Shown: positions 1-13,725 of the stretch, one piece after another
Layout: each line of letters opens with the position of its first letter
How positions within the stretch are numbered: position 1 is the first letter of the stretch
NCBI RefSeq assembly: GCF_030936135.1
Contig: NC_082608.1
Coordinates: forward strand, 8,463,535-8,527,534
Direction of reading: 5' to 3'
Source: Gavia stellata
Lineage: Eukaryota; Chordata; Aves; Gaviiformes; Gaviidae
Length of the DNA: 64,000 nucleotides
Position numbers and translations under genes: made by a program
The notes under the pieces: model-generated
What the model was told of the DNA's origin: nothing
What the model saw: the letters and a program-made list of their open reading frames with translations, nothing else
Databases searched by the model: none

Positions 1-2180
1 TCTTTCAAGACCTTCACATTACTGAAAAATGCAGCTATTATTTATGTCTGATATTCAGTTTTCCATGCAAACTTAATGATCCTTATCTTCAGGCCTCTCA
101 TTTTAAAGGTTTTAGAAACATCAAGCTGCAGAGCTAGGAAGCTTAAAAAAGAGGCCCAAATTTACCAGGGAAAATAGGTGTATGCTTATATGAAACATGT
201 TGACATATCTGAGAAAATAAAGTGTCCATATTTATTTGCATTGCTATCCTCTTTTCTATAGCTTGTCGTAACTACATCTTAAAAAGACTAGCACACTAAA
301 CACGTCTTTCTAAAGTCCAAATAAATGTTTAAAGAATATGAAAAACAGAACAGCAAGTGAAGAAGATGGATGGTCAAGAGGGCACTTTTCAAAAGGATTT
401 ATGATCAACAGAACCAGATTTTCCACAGACATTTTTTTTTTCTTATTAAAAAAAACCTTTCAACCCACAAAATGAGAGGCAAAACATATTTTGTTTCATA
501 TTAGCATGAACTGAATTGTATTGGTTTATTTAAATGACATGAAGTTTTTCTTTTTTAGTCAGATCAACATGTAAATGTGTCAATGTGTCATAGGAGTCAC
601 ATGGCCGGAGGTAGATAACAAGAAATGTAGTCTGTGCAGAAGGTATCACAAATGAGAAGTTGGGAGCATCAAGAAAATTTCTGTTAAAGTCTTACCATTT
701 GGATTATGAGCAAGGGCTTTTTCATATCATTAAAATATGGTTTGTTGTAGCATGTATGAGTCATGATTTGGTAATGTCCTAAATGGCCCTGCTGGCTTCT
801 CTGAAGTTGTTATAACTTTAGCCTACAAGAGTACGCTCAATAAAATTAGACAGACTATTAACATGGTAAAGATGAAGCACTTGCTCATGTGCTATGTGAA
901 ATAAAGCCAAAAATACTTAGCATCACAAAGGATCAAGTCCTGATTGCTGGACATGAAGAAGTAACCAGAAAACAATACATAGTCAAATGCAATTGCATAA
1001 AGCATGAAATTTTAAGTTTTGAAATTATACAAAGAAGCTTAAAAATATGCAGTACATGCATCATGAAATTCTGCTTACCAACTCTCATGTATCATATTTT
1101 GATAAAAATAATTTCAGCTCTCTATGCACCTGTGTTGTCTTTTGTGACCTATGTCCGTTTTGTATGCACATAACAAAACTAATTTGGCTGAAAGCTGAAG
1201 CTTTGGCAAGAGACAATTGAATCCTGTGAAATTACCAAGCTGCAGTTATAACTGCAATTCACCGAGTAAAACATCAGAGGAGCTCACAACTCCTGTTTCA
1301 ACAAAAAACTATTTTTATTCCTGTAGCCACCAGAAAGATACTGTATGTCCAAAGCCAAAAGCAATCTATTGGCCAAATCCATTATGATAGAATTGTTTTG
1401 TTGGTATGTGCAGCTCCACTATCTTGACATTCAGTCTTTTCCAGAAATCCTAGCTCTCCCATAACAAGTGATAATTAATTACTTTTTTACATGAAAATAC
1501 AAGCCTTGAGATAAATGTTGTAAAAGCAAATCATCTGCTACAATTCACTTTTATGTCATAACCTGCAGCCTGCAATGGAAGGTTGCTACCAAATCTTCTA
1601 TATGATGCATGTGTTGAATGTTTCTGTGAATATTTCCCGCTATACAGTCGTAAGAAGGACATTTCAACTATATTTTAAGGGTGCCAGATCAGGTAAAGAA
1701 TGAGACAAGGAATGTTTTGTGCCTTCCTGTCAACATGTATATGCAAGTATGCTGACTCTATGTTCTTAGAAGCTCCAGCTCCATTCCTCTCCCCACTCTC
1801 TCTCTTCATTTTACCCTAACCTTTTTTCTGTATGTGTGCCAGAAACACAGTTCTTATTGCCAGACCTGAGTATTATTACTTATTCCTATTTTACATTCTA
1901 TTCATTCCACAGAGGGAGCCCTTCCTTCCTGCCAGAGGTCTTGAGCTCCCTTTCTTACCATGGTAATTCCAGAGAATCCCAGGATCCAGTATCACCACCT
2001 GTCTCCCACTACTGCCATGGGGCCATATCCTGTACTCTTACTCTTGTCCTCAGTGCCCACAGTATTCCCCTAACACCTCAGCTATCAGATTCCCAGGATT
2101 CATCTTTCTGTCTCAGACTTCTTAACTCCTCAGTCCAGGATCTTAACTCCTCAGTCCAGGATCCTGACTCCCAAAAAAAG
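1..2180. other. Intergenic, AT-rich; pyrimidine-rich end
   Basis: No gene is supported. From about 1790 to 2180 the + strand becomes C/T-rich and has a chance open frame of 118 codons (1836-2192) that includes a 21-bp tandem duplication. Its composition and lack of any recognisable domain argue against a protein. Confidence 0.7.
2121..2172 (+). repeat. 21-bp tandem duplication
   Basis: Two exact copies of a 21-bp unit (2121-2141 and 2142-2162, beginning CTTAACTCCTCAG) are followed by a partial, diverged third (from 2163). Exact identity suggests recent slippage. Confidence 0.85.
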
Positions 2181-2640
2181 GAACTGTACTGAGTCAAACC
2201 AAAGATCCATCTACCCCAATACTTTATTTTCAGTGGTGACAATAAGCAGATTTTTAGTTAAAAAACGAGAACAGGGCAAATGCATAAGATACCTCCCAGT
2301 CTAACCATCTCCTAGCCTCCAGATAATTTCATCTCGGAGGATTTCCTGAATCTGATTATCTGATTAGAAGGACCATCCCAAAGGATGTGTCTGCCTCTCC
2401 CTTTTTAAGTCCACAAACTTCTGCAACCACAACATCATTTGGATGTTTCCCATCCCCCCAAAAGTATTTTTTTTTCATTCTGAAAAGTTTTAATGTATTC
2501 ACTCTTTCTTGTACAGAAGCCACTCCATGCTTCTAATTATCCTTGATGTCTTTTTCTGAATCTTTACCAATTCTAACACATTGGTTTTTAAATGAATGGC
2601 GCATCGACACTGAATCCCCTTTTATCTAACCTTTTCTGTT
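2181..2640 (-). mobile_element. Ancient CR1/L3-type LINE 3' fragment, antisense
   Basis: The + strand starts with a degraded form of the 'CTGGGTCAGACCAAAGGTCCAT' sequence, the reverse complement of the 3' end of old amniote CR1 elements. It continues to about 2500-2600 with CAGAAGCCACTCCATGCTTC and CTTTTTCTGAATCTTTACCAA, resembling the antisense of the VQRRATK-coding region. Order and orientation fit one antisense 3'-terminal fragment. It is heavily mutated. Confidence 0.55.
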
Positions 2641-5109
2641 TCTTATGGTGTTGGAGATAAACCACTCTTACTCACCAAACTTCTTTTAACTACTTATCTC
2701 ATCTGGAATAAACCTGTGTTATTTTATAACTTATGCCGTCTATGAGCTCCAATGATCCTTCAATGATCCAGACACAGAATTTGCCAAAAATGAAAAATGA
2801 AAACCATTTTTTCCTCTTGCAGAAAATCATTTCCTAAGCCAAACTAGGTATCAGTCAAAACACATTCCTAGGGAACAGCTCTGTGAGTTATAAACCAAAT
2901 GCAGAAAATGGCTTCTAAGAAATATATACCTAGAGCAATTATTCCTTGGCCTGAAACACGGAGAACATGGCAACAATTTACCAATAAATGTAATACTAAT
3001 TGTAACTGTAGTAGGTAGTACATATTAATAATATGTACTTCATTTCTATTACTTTTTCAAATTACATCCTGTTTATAACTACCACTTGATGATGCCTACA
3101 GCATCCCTATCATCTCAAGTCCTTCTCTGTGATCTCCAAGCATTCATGTGCACAAGTGTTTTAGCTGGGTCAAAATCTGAGAAAAAACCACAAGCCTCTT
3201 GAAGAGGCTTGCATAAGCATGTGCTGGAGGAAATCTTCTTCCATACAAACAGGGAGCTACATTATATAGTCCCTCAAAAAGATCAGATCTTCTGTTAGTT
3301 AGTTTTAATTAAACTACGTTAATCAGCAAGAATTTTACCAAAGTCTAAACATCTGAGTTCTACACTAACTTCAGTGAAATTTTTCATGCTAACTTCAGTG
3401 TGGTAATGATCAGAATCTAGTATTTACTATGAAGAAAATGTGGAAATTGTTTAAATATATGAGGATTATCTACAATTCTTTATGCTAGAGCAACTTTTTA
3501 TAGGTAACTATAAAAAGTTATTAGTGATCAGGAGAAAAGAAAGCTTGCTCAAGCATCATTCTAATATACCCTATGTGATAATTATTATATAATTTGTATT
3601 TTTGTCAGAAGAATTTAGTCATACTGTCTTGTTTCAACATAGTGTTATACCCATCGTGTTCTAGCACCTTACTAATACAAACCAAGCCAAGTTACCACCA
3701 CAAAAAAGTTATATGAAGGAAAAAATTAAGCAGAGGAAGAAATTAACAAGATAACCTTCTACCTTGGCCCTACAAGCATTATTCACTTCAAGTTAGGAAC
3801 CTGGATGGCTCAGCTGAAGACACTGACAATATCGATATATGTAAATGTTTGTAACACTGGAGACAAAATGACTCAACTGCTAGCTAGCACGTGTCTTGCA
3901 AGTTCTTGTTAGATTTCTCTGGTTGATACATTACTACTAATTTTTATCAGTGCTGCAAAATTATATCATCAAGCTCAAATCTTTGTTTTGCCAGGTACAA
4001 TAAAAATATACAGTAAAGCACGTCCCTGCTCCAACAACTTTACATTAGTACAGATTATAGAGCTATGGGATTGATTTCCTGAAATGCACAGGAAACCTTT
4101 TAAATGAAACGATCTTTCTAGAGACACTCAACTGGATCTAAACCCCATATAGCTGTCAGAAGCTGCTGAATAGTAACCCTAAAGTAGCGGTCTTGGAAGG
4201 CTGGTAAAAGAAGGGTTGTGAATGTCATGTGAAAGTGACTCTAGATTTAATCAATGTTAGTCTGACTATTAGAGAGCTCTAACAACTGAGCAGCAGTAAT
4301 GTTTGCCTGAAACACTCCTGCTGAGTCTCTTGACTAACTGAAGCAACTTATTTTTTGCCCAACTGGATATAAGCAAAAATAGCTTTAAGGGACAAAGGAC
4401 ACAGAGCCAAATATTTTTGAGCTAGGATCCTCATAAATAGCCGTCCCTGTGAGGAACTAAGATGAACTCTGTTTATTGTTTCAAATAAAATGAAACACCA
4501 AATAGGACAGAGACTTTCATAGCATGCAGACTGGATTGGTAGAGCAGGTTGGGAAATGTTTCTGCTTTACATATCTCATAAAATAACGTAGGGGGAGATA
4601 GAAACTTTACCTATTTGATTCTTTAATGTAAATTAATCCTTTTACTTGTCAAAATGATATCAAAACCCCAGTGGAAAGAACAGACTGTTCTTTAAAAAAG
4701 TAAACAAATAAACAAGACAGCTTTGATTTGAAATGAAAACGAACAGCTACGAAAGGATAGGCTTTCATTATTTTGGAGACCTTGGCATTCTTGCAGATAT
4801 ATTCATGAATTAATCATTGAAAAACTTAAACTCAAATAAATCATGCATTTTCCAATGCCAATATTCTCTAAAGAGTACTGCAAATGGGTATTAAAGCATA
4901 GTTCTTTAAACCCCCTGCATCAGGAATTTCTTTCACACACAGCTAACTGAAAGAAATGTGTGACATTAAAGTCCCTGTAATCTTGCAAAACCAAAGAAAA
5001 TTGTGAAGAGGCACTAGCAGTATGTCACCATGTATTAACAATACTAAATTCTGTTAACGAAACTACTATACATATAGTAAACAGCAGGAGTTTTGGAATG
5101 CCATGCAGC

Positions 5110-5420
5110 TTTTAAATTATTAGCACTAATTAGCCAAATCAAAAAAAGATCAGGAAACACATTAGAATTGAAGACAAGTCTACCTGTATCGCTGTGTCAA
5201 AATTACATTTCCAAACAACCAATTAGTAAAGATGACCTTTCAGCCCAATAAGCCATATGTAAAGTGGGACGGCTTCATTACAGTGGTTCCCTAATTAAAA
5301 TGTAAGGGCTGCTGATCATTGCATAATTAAACAACACGTCATGTGGTTTCATCTGGCAATTGCAAGCAGATAGGCCTAAAATCATTAATGACTAAGACAT
5401 CGTCTAAATGAGTCCAGAGA
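5110..5420. promoter_or_regulatory. Candidate conserved non-coding element
   Basis: This block is dense in homeodomain-type cores (TAATTAG at 5128, CTAATTAAAA at 5291-5300, GCATAATTAA at 5321-5330, CATTAATGAC near 5383). It lacks the low-complexity decay of its surroundings, as is typical of deeply conserved enhancers in gene deserts. This is a judgement from texture only; no alignment could be made. Confidence 0.25.
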
Positions 5421-6750
5421 CTGTAGAACTACGTTCTGTCAGAACAGAGAGCATCCTATGGTCATTATGGAGATAATATCCTCCAAAGGGACTGTTATGT
5501 ACAAAATGTTGAAGTTCTTTCTCTCAAAATGACTTTGACTTTTTTATATCCAGTTTTCTTACTAATTAGACTAAAAGAAAAAGGCTAGCAGGGCTAATTA
5601 ACTTCCAGCTACTGTAATCTAAAAATGAAGCTGCAGAACCAAAGATTTTCCCTGTGGATTCTTAAAGTTTTTCATAAGTTAAAGCTCTGCTATTGAGAAA
5701 TTATTTGTTAGGTAACCTTATGCCTTGATTGAGAATCCCTTACGTGGCTTCTCACTTTACAGAATGCCTGAGAAGCAAAAGCATTTGCAGTAATAGTTCT
5801 CTGTGTTCCCTGTATCACAGACAGTCCATTCAGCCTTCACTGATGATGCACAGAAATGCTAAGAACCAGTGAATTTGTAGTACTGTGAATTTACTGGAGA
5901 ATTTGGGGCGTGGGAATTGTTTTGCAAAATAATAATGTCAGTCACAAGAAGAGCATATATTGCGAAAATATACACACCTCTCCATCTATACTTTTGGAGT
6001 TTAAAAGTGTAATGGACAAAAGTAACATTAGTCCGAGTCCCTTTGAAAAGCAGAGCAGACAGGATCTTGTATAAGCAGCCAGAAACAGCATCTGTTCCAC
6101 ATCCCAATCAATACTTTATAGTTCATCTTCTGCTCTTCTTGCATCTCCCATGTGTATCCTTCACACATACCTTTGCTGCAATAGGGAATTCAGATGCCTT
6201 CTTTTGATCACTTTGATGCTAAAACTTATTCAAGGGCTTTGCCATTTGGAAGTAAAAAACACCAAATCTAATTGAACTTGAAAGAAAACAACCTGGCAGA
6301 AAAATTAAGAAGTTCTTAGTGTTTGCCAGATTTGCAGATAATAAAGTACTACATGAATTTAGGGGAGAAAAAATAAAAAAATACAGCAACAATAAATATC
6401 TGAAAGTGGCAAGTGGATAATGATCTGAAACTAAGGGTGGACATGTGATAAATGCAGTGCACATTTTATTTCTCAGCTCACAATACGTCTTTCAAGTTGT
6501 CAGCCTTTACCAAGGCTCAGTGAACGGAAAAAGAATCAGTTAAGACTTCCGCTTGAATTTCACTTTTGTTTCTTTCTCTTATATGTACAATTTGTACATT
6601 TTTCTTGTTCCAAAACATCCAGAGACTAGTCACAAAGTAAACCAAGATGAACACTAAAAGTGAGAGAGAAAACTCTGAAAAAAAAAATTCTCTCTTCACA
6701 AACATTGTAGCGGAAAACCACTTTAAGTGTTATTTCCAGCATTTTTACTG

Positions 6751-6766
6751 CTCTCTCTCTCTCTCT
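6751..6766. repeat. (CT)8 microsatellite
   Basis: Uninterrupted CT dinucleotides, eight units. Confidence 0.9.
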
Positions 6767-9700
6767 TTAGCAATTCTGTGGACTTACACAGATGTAAAAC
6801 TGATCAAGCTAAAATAATTCAACTTCAACCAGGGTAAAGTATGTGAGAAAGACAAAAAATTGGCCAAATGCTTCTTACTGAATACCAGGATTGTACTTCA
6901 TAAAAGCAATTTGACTCAAAAAATGCAAACAAAACTTATTTCCGTTCTAATTAAATGATGCATTTCCTCTCTGAGGTTTCTGTATTTCTTGCAGTTTAAA
7001 TTTTGTGTTGGTTCTATGGCACACTGTTATGACTGTTTTGATTATTCCTCTTCATTTCCAGTCTAATGATTGCAATCAACTTGATGCCAAGAAATTGCTC
7101 TCAGTATTTCTTCTGTTGTCTCTAACATAAGCTAAGTTTTGCTCTAGACAGATACAGATCTCTCCCCTTTGAGCTTGCTGGAGAATAGTTATCAACTGTG
7201 TGTGATTACTCTGCAGACCTTCTCTCTGGTAGAAACACAACTCAGAAAATTATTATAGTAGGAAATCCTACTGTTTCCTCAGTCAGCCTCTTGTTAACAC
7301 TAACTTTTGGCCTTCTGGGTCTAACAGCTTTACTCCTTACAAAGACTAGAGGCCCCTTTACAGTAACTCAGTTAAACAGTGCTGCCAACTGAAAAAGGGA
7401 CCACAAGACTTTTAAGTACTTTGCTATTCACAATGAAGTTTACGTACAGTCAAATTTGCCTCTTCTGAAAGAGTAAGTTCATGAAAAAAAGTTCTTATTG
7501 GACTTCTCTCTACTGGGAAACAACTGCTTTCTCATGGATAAAATATAAAAGGATGACATAACTGTTTTATTTCCATAAAAGACAGCCCTCTTAATAAAAG
7601 CATATACTCATAGTTGACCCTTTTGATTCAAAGAGAATATGCTTACAGTGAGATCGCCTAACGATTAATGTGCTACGTTATACCTAGTGCCATCAGATGT
7701 GCTTAATCTGTAATAGACATATCCTATTATTTATTACTCTCAGTCTCAGAGCACAGCTAAAGTCTGACTCTTAAAAAGTCTGACTCAGTTTTGGAATTCT
7801 TTAGGTCATTCCCAGAATCAACCAAGAGAGCAGCCATTACTTAACATGGAGTTAAATTCCAGACCAGTAAAATAAATTTGCATTTCATTTTAAATATTAG
7901 AGTATGATCAGACATGCTTTTTCTTCTTTATATTATTCACTTTTTTCACCACAGTTTACACCGAATTCTTCCTCTGCTAGGAACAATCTGAGAGCTAGCA
8001 ACATTTCAATGAAACCCTGGCAGACAAGCCTGTCCTTTCCCTATTCCATGCAACTACTGTTTCAGTTTTGAATGCATCAATCATGCCACAGCTAATTAAT
8101 GCTATCCTACAAATAGATTAAAAAATTTAAATATAAAACCATGGTGAATAGACAGATTTGTGTCTTTTCTATATAATGTATTATTTGCACTAACCCATAT
8201 GATTTCTCATGCTTATTAAATGTACCTGAATAAACTTTTCCTTCATTCATCTGCAGCAACTAGATATTCTTATATATCCTGGGCATACCTGACTTTGAAA
8301 GCAAATGTGTGCTATATATCACTGTGTACATTTCATGATACAAATACATGCCTTTTCTCATTTTCATTAAAACTATAGCAGGCCAATTCCATTTAATGAA
8401 CTTTTATAAGGAAGATGTAGCAGCCCTTCTTTTCCTAGCTATGGTGACAGTAGTGAACCACAGCACTAATAAGGTGGTGAGATTTCACCTGATACGTGAA
8501 ATCAGTAAGCTGACTGGGAAGGGATCATTTCAGACACATTTCACTCAAAGCAGGAACCAACTACTTTGCGTTCCAAAAAAATCTCAGAATGGCAGACGTG
8601 TTTCCGTATTTTTCTTCTGAGTGTTAAATGTTTGTTTTCTTGCTGTCTGTTCTTTTTCCCCTGGTACACTAGGAAACTGAAATTCTGGTATCCAATTAAG
8701 AATACAAATTTTGGCTCTAATACATAGCTTTCTAGAGAGCTAAGGAAGTTAGCAGTAAAAGCTATAGTCTGTTATGTCCATTTCTTCCCCACTATCACTC
8801 TTGCATAAGCTAACTCCACAGAACTGCTAAAACCCTAAGATAGGAAAGAACCGATGAAAAACACATATATATAATTAAAAGCAACTGCAATACAATTTCA
8901 CCTGCCTGCTCAGGCGTGGAGCAACCATAAAGGTTCTGCATTTATATCTCCCCTATTTGTATCTTTTCAGTCAGATTCCTATTAGCAGTCTGCATTTGTT
9001 GACTTTTCAGAAGGATTAGTAAACAAAGTGTACCAACTTGATGGCTCCAGGCAGTATCACTTTATGGGACTTTATATTACCACGGTAGAATCATGAGGGA
9101 TCAGAAGAAAAAGTCTGAATTTTCAAAGTATGGCCAAATCATTATCCTTTGCAGTGAAGGTTCAGACTCCCATAAGAAACTGTTTCAGAATCTAAACCTT
9201 CACAAAGGCAGAGAAATCTACATGAAATCTTTCCATTACTAGGAAACTGTTAGCACTGGCAACATTACAAAATGTAAACAATATATTGCAGTGCCTAATT
9301 TCTCCATGAAACTCAGAATTCTTAAAGCATATTGAATATAAAAAAGAGCCAGAAGGTAAACTTTCAAGAAATTTAGCAATAGCAATTCAAGCTTGTTCTG
9401 AGGAAACTATATATGCTGCAGGGCTGATAGCATTTTTTTCTCTCTACAGTCATTCTTTCTAAAAGGCTGGATCATTGATCCAAAATCTGTTCTCAGTTAA
9501 ACTTGGACAAACTCATTGCTGTCCAAGCACAAGATACAGTGACCAATGAAGATTTCCTTTATACCTGGATTCCAGACAATATATTTAGGGTGAATAACCT
9601 AAGTACTCCTTTGCATCTTTCCATCAACCTTTCTCAAACATTATCACAGAAAACAAATTTTATTATATGCAGTACATAAGAAAATAATGGACTGTTAGAT

Positions 9701-11063
9701 GGTTAAGTAAATGGACACTTCACAACATTGCACTATATTCTTAAAAATTGTTTTTCTGAAATCAGTCAATCAGACTGCATCGTTACCAACTCTTGTGAGA
9801 TCATAGATGATACAGAGATGCTGATTCTGTGGATTTTGGTTAAGGAATAACAAAAATGAAAAATTAAAAACCTTTCTGCAGCATACCTAACAGGCAATCT
9901 CACAAAGTCAGAAGTTTGTAAATAGATGGCAGAAGAATATTTTAGCATAAAATATCTGAAACAAAAGGAACATGAGTGGGAATACTTCCTCATCCTTACA
10001 TGTAATTCTTTGCCACCTCAATCATATCTTGAATGGTAGCTGAAAATATAACAGATATGCATTTAATTGTGACCCATTAAAATACAAAACGTTAGATAGG
10101 AATGTTCACACAAAACTTCCAGCATTTCAACACATTAAAGTATCAGGACAATTCTAATGTACCTGCAGATTTTATGCTACTGTAATCCCATTGGTTTTAT
10201 GGGTTTGTAATTTCTTGCATAGCAGAAGTTGTAATAAAAACATTTACTGACAGAACTAGGGAGAGAAAATCCTGAATTTTACTACGTACAATGAATACCC
10301 TTTACCCCTGAAAAATACTATTCATCACAGTATTTTCTGACCATTCCTTCCAATGTAATCTCCTATTATTTCTTTTTGGTATTCAGATTAGCTATTCAGA
10401 AGAGTGTTGCATTGACACTATTAGATGCCTAAATGTTATTATTTCAGACCACTTTGGCAACAGTATTTACTAAAAAATTAATTGCACCATTTCAGGGAAT
10501 CAAAAAAACCAGAATTTGGTTCTGTATCATACCTCTGTATGGACACAGTGTCCCAAAGCACTTTGTAACACAGTATCTTACTGACAGCACAGTGACTACA
10601 GGAAAATGTGGTAGGCAGAATGCTCTCAGCAAAAGCTCACTTATATTCACAGGCAATAGAAATTCTTTTATTGAGAAGACTTGTTGCCCAGGAACCCAGA
10701 CTTTATTTCTGCTCTTTTTCACATGAAAGACCTGAGACAAGTTTTTCTTCAACAAGACAAGGATCCTCTTAAATTCTTCACATCAGATGTGTTAACTGGT
10801 TTCAGTTAGAAGACATATTATTTCACACCACCAAACAGAATATTGCAAATGGAAGGCTGAACAAAATTGTAGTGAAAATAGTACTAAGACACAGGGATTC
10901 TGAAGAAACAGTGTAACCTACACTGTTTTGCTGATACCATTATGTCTTCTGGAGTCCAAAAAAAACTATAACCCTGCTGATGTTATTACAGATTATAAAA
11001 TTCCCAGTGCAGACTCAAATTAATTTACAACAGTCAGTAAGATGGGAAATGTATGCCGACCAA

Positions 11064-11095
11064 TATATTTATATATATATACATATACATATATT
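11064..11095. repeat. AT/TACA microsatellite
   Basis: Interrupted run of TA dinucleotides with ACATATACAT units. Confidence 0.85.
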
Positions 11096-13619
11096 GCTAG
11101 CATATATTACATCACAGCTGTGATACAGGAAACACTGGAATGTAACTGGCAGAACTGAAATAACAGAATTGAGACTGACAGCACTGGAATCATTCATTCA
11201 AACTCTTGCACAGTTCTTGAGGAGACACATATAGCCACAAATTTTTGGAAGGGGGAATGTTTTAGATATGATCATGTATTTATCTTCCCTGTAAATACCA
11301 AGATCCACAAAGTTTTAGCCTCAGAGATATGTACTTAGCCTGCCACTTCCTGTGGAATTAGGATTGTGTGCTTGTTTTAGCCAGCCCACAGAAGTGATTA
11401 TTTCCAAGCCAAGCTTCACCCCTTCTGCTCACATTCCCTCTGTCTTCCACTCCCACTCCACCCACAGATCACTCAAATTGCTGGTTTTATTTTATCTGAA
11501 GTGACTCCTCTTTATTGTCTGATCTTGCAACAAGTTGGAATTTTTGCAATCGAAGATATTTTGATTGCCAGCTCCAAGCAGGTTCTTGAATGTAGACACT
11601 ACTTTTGTAGCACAGAATGGACATCCTTGAGAATTACAATGGATTAGCATTGTTAACTCTATGTAAAATATCCAACTCTAGCATGTAACGAAATTAGCAT
11701 CACTTAGTGTAGTGCATCCACTAAGGGTCTCAAACAGTACTGTAGGATCTAATGGGAGCCTTCTGTTATGCCAGTACTGTCCACATAATTATTTGGTTTT
11801 CTTGCTAGTACCATGTATCTTCTCTTCCATGCGGCATCCAAACTTAATTACTTGGCTTCCCCTAGGGCTGCAAACTGAGGCAGCTTGAAAATGAGGGTGG
11901 CTTATATTAAATATATTTTAATTACTGTCTTCTGCATCCGTAACAGTAAAGGTAGTTCTGTTAATCAAGGGGAATGAATTTTCCTTCACTCAGATCAGTA
12001 GTAAGTCCATTTTGGACTTTCACAGGGAAAAATACCTGTTCATATTCTTTTAAAATAAAATATAAAACTGCTTTCTTAAAAATTATGAACATCTATGGAA
12101 ATTGGGAATCATAGTTCTGTAAATACAAGTTGCACCCAGATTTTCAACTATCTCCTGGCCAGTTGCATTATTATTACAAAATAAGAGCTATTAATTCATT
12201 CTGATCTGCAGAAATTCAAGCTTCTGTGTAGAGGACTATAGTTAAAAGCTGAAAAAAGGTACTGTGCTTATTCTTTCAGGTTTTATTTTCAAACTCATTT
12301 TCACATTTATTTAAATTCTTCAATGTACCTAAAGACATACCTACAACTTATTTGACTCCAGCTGAAGAACCAGAACAATATCCCATACTTTAGCTGAACA
12401 AAACGTGTCAAGCTTGAGTTCAAATTCATCCCAGCTCTCTCAACAAGTAAAATAATTCCTAAATACCAATTTCAAGTTTTTGCAGCTAAAAAACAAATCA
12501 CATGGACTTTCACAATGTCATGAAGGTACAGAAGAATGAGTACAAGAATCTCTGAAGTCCAGAACCCTTTAAACAGTGCTGTTTGCTATAAAGCATGACA
12601 ACACCAGAGAATATTGAGAGAGTGATTCTACTGGTCACTCTTCAAATATGCTGGACTAGAGAAGACCAAAGCAGATTTTGCTGTGCTCAATTTAGTGCTC
12701 AATGTAAAGCAAATAGCAGGTTAACTGAACTTTCAAACTTCCTTTTTTTAGAAATGGAAAAATATTGTTTGAAGGAAGATAATTGCTTGGTTATTTGTGG
12801 GGTTTTTTTAAACAAATACCTGCCCTCGTTGCACCTCTTGATACTGCTATGCAGCATTAGCACTATGTTTATATCCCTATTCGTAATACTGTATGTTAGA
12901 CTTAGGCCTGAGCTTGAGGGAATTACAGGTCACATAGCACCGTCACTCAGAAATTGCTACTCCTAAGTAATACAGTTTAAAAAAAATTAAAGAGAGAAAA
13001 CTAACTAATCCAAGGTTAAAAATGTTAACCAAAAGGGAAAGAAGGTAAAGGAGGAAACAGTGGAGATGATTATTTAAAAATTAAAAGTAGAGTCTCCACA
13101 GAGATGGTGAAAGTAATAATGACAGCTTTATTTCACTTCTTCCATACATTTTAAAATAAAAGTCATCATGTAGGCATATTTTGATAACACCCCAACACTC
13201 CATTGGCTAAAAAAGCTACTGGGCAGCTAATGGGTAAGATGCTTAGAAGTCTAAAACAATTCTGAAAATTATCACAGCCAGAGCTTAAGTCACCTGGACA
13301 TTTTTTTATATACTTTAGCCAACTCTAAACTTCATTTTCTCCAACCCTGTATGACAACTAACTGGGAGGTTTGAGGCTTGTATTTTAACTATCTAAACAG
13401 TTTTGTTATTTCAGGATTAACTCATTTTTCCTCAGTCAGTTGGTGATTTTGACTTTTCTTTTTTTTTTAAATAAGGCCTCTGCATTAAAACAAATACATT
13501 AAAAGCAGTAGGGAAAGAGAGAAAATTCTTCACAAACTAGTCAGGTCATGGTCCTTTTATAGAGCTTTCCGATTATATAACTCTATATCTTTTGGTTTTC
13601 TAGAACTACAGTGGAAAAA

Positions 13620-13725
13620 AAGAATCAGGCCCAAAATATCCTATACCTTCTGACAATCAGTAGTATGACACTTAGAATATGATTCAAAGTCCACTGAAAT
13701 CAATGGAAGTCTTCCTAAAGTTGTA
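13620..13725. mobile_element. Possible ancient amniote interspersed repeat
   Basis: It contains ATCAGGCCCAAAATATCCT and, about 70 nt on, CCACTGAAATCAATGGAAGT. These resemble the 'CCATTGAAGTCAATGGGA' palindromic core and 'GGCCC' flank of old amniote DNA-transposon-type repeats. The assignment is weak. Confidence 0.28.

Noticed and set aside
1836-2192. 118-codon serine/leucine-rich open frame
   Set aside because: It coincides with a pyrimidine-rich low-complexity patch and a 21-bp tandem duplication, and runs into an old CR1 fragment. Not a gene.
12595-12966. 123-codon open frame on + strand
   Set aside because: No recognisable domain; codon use follows the AT-rich background. No supporting splice or promoter context.
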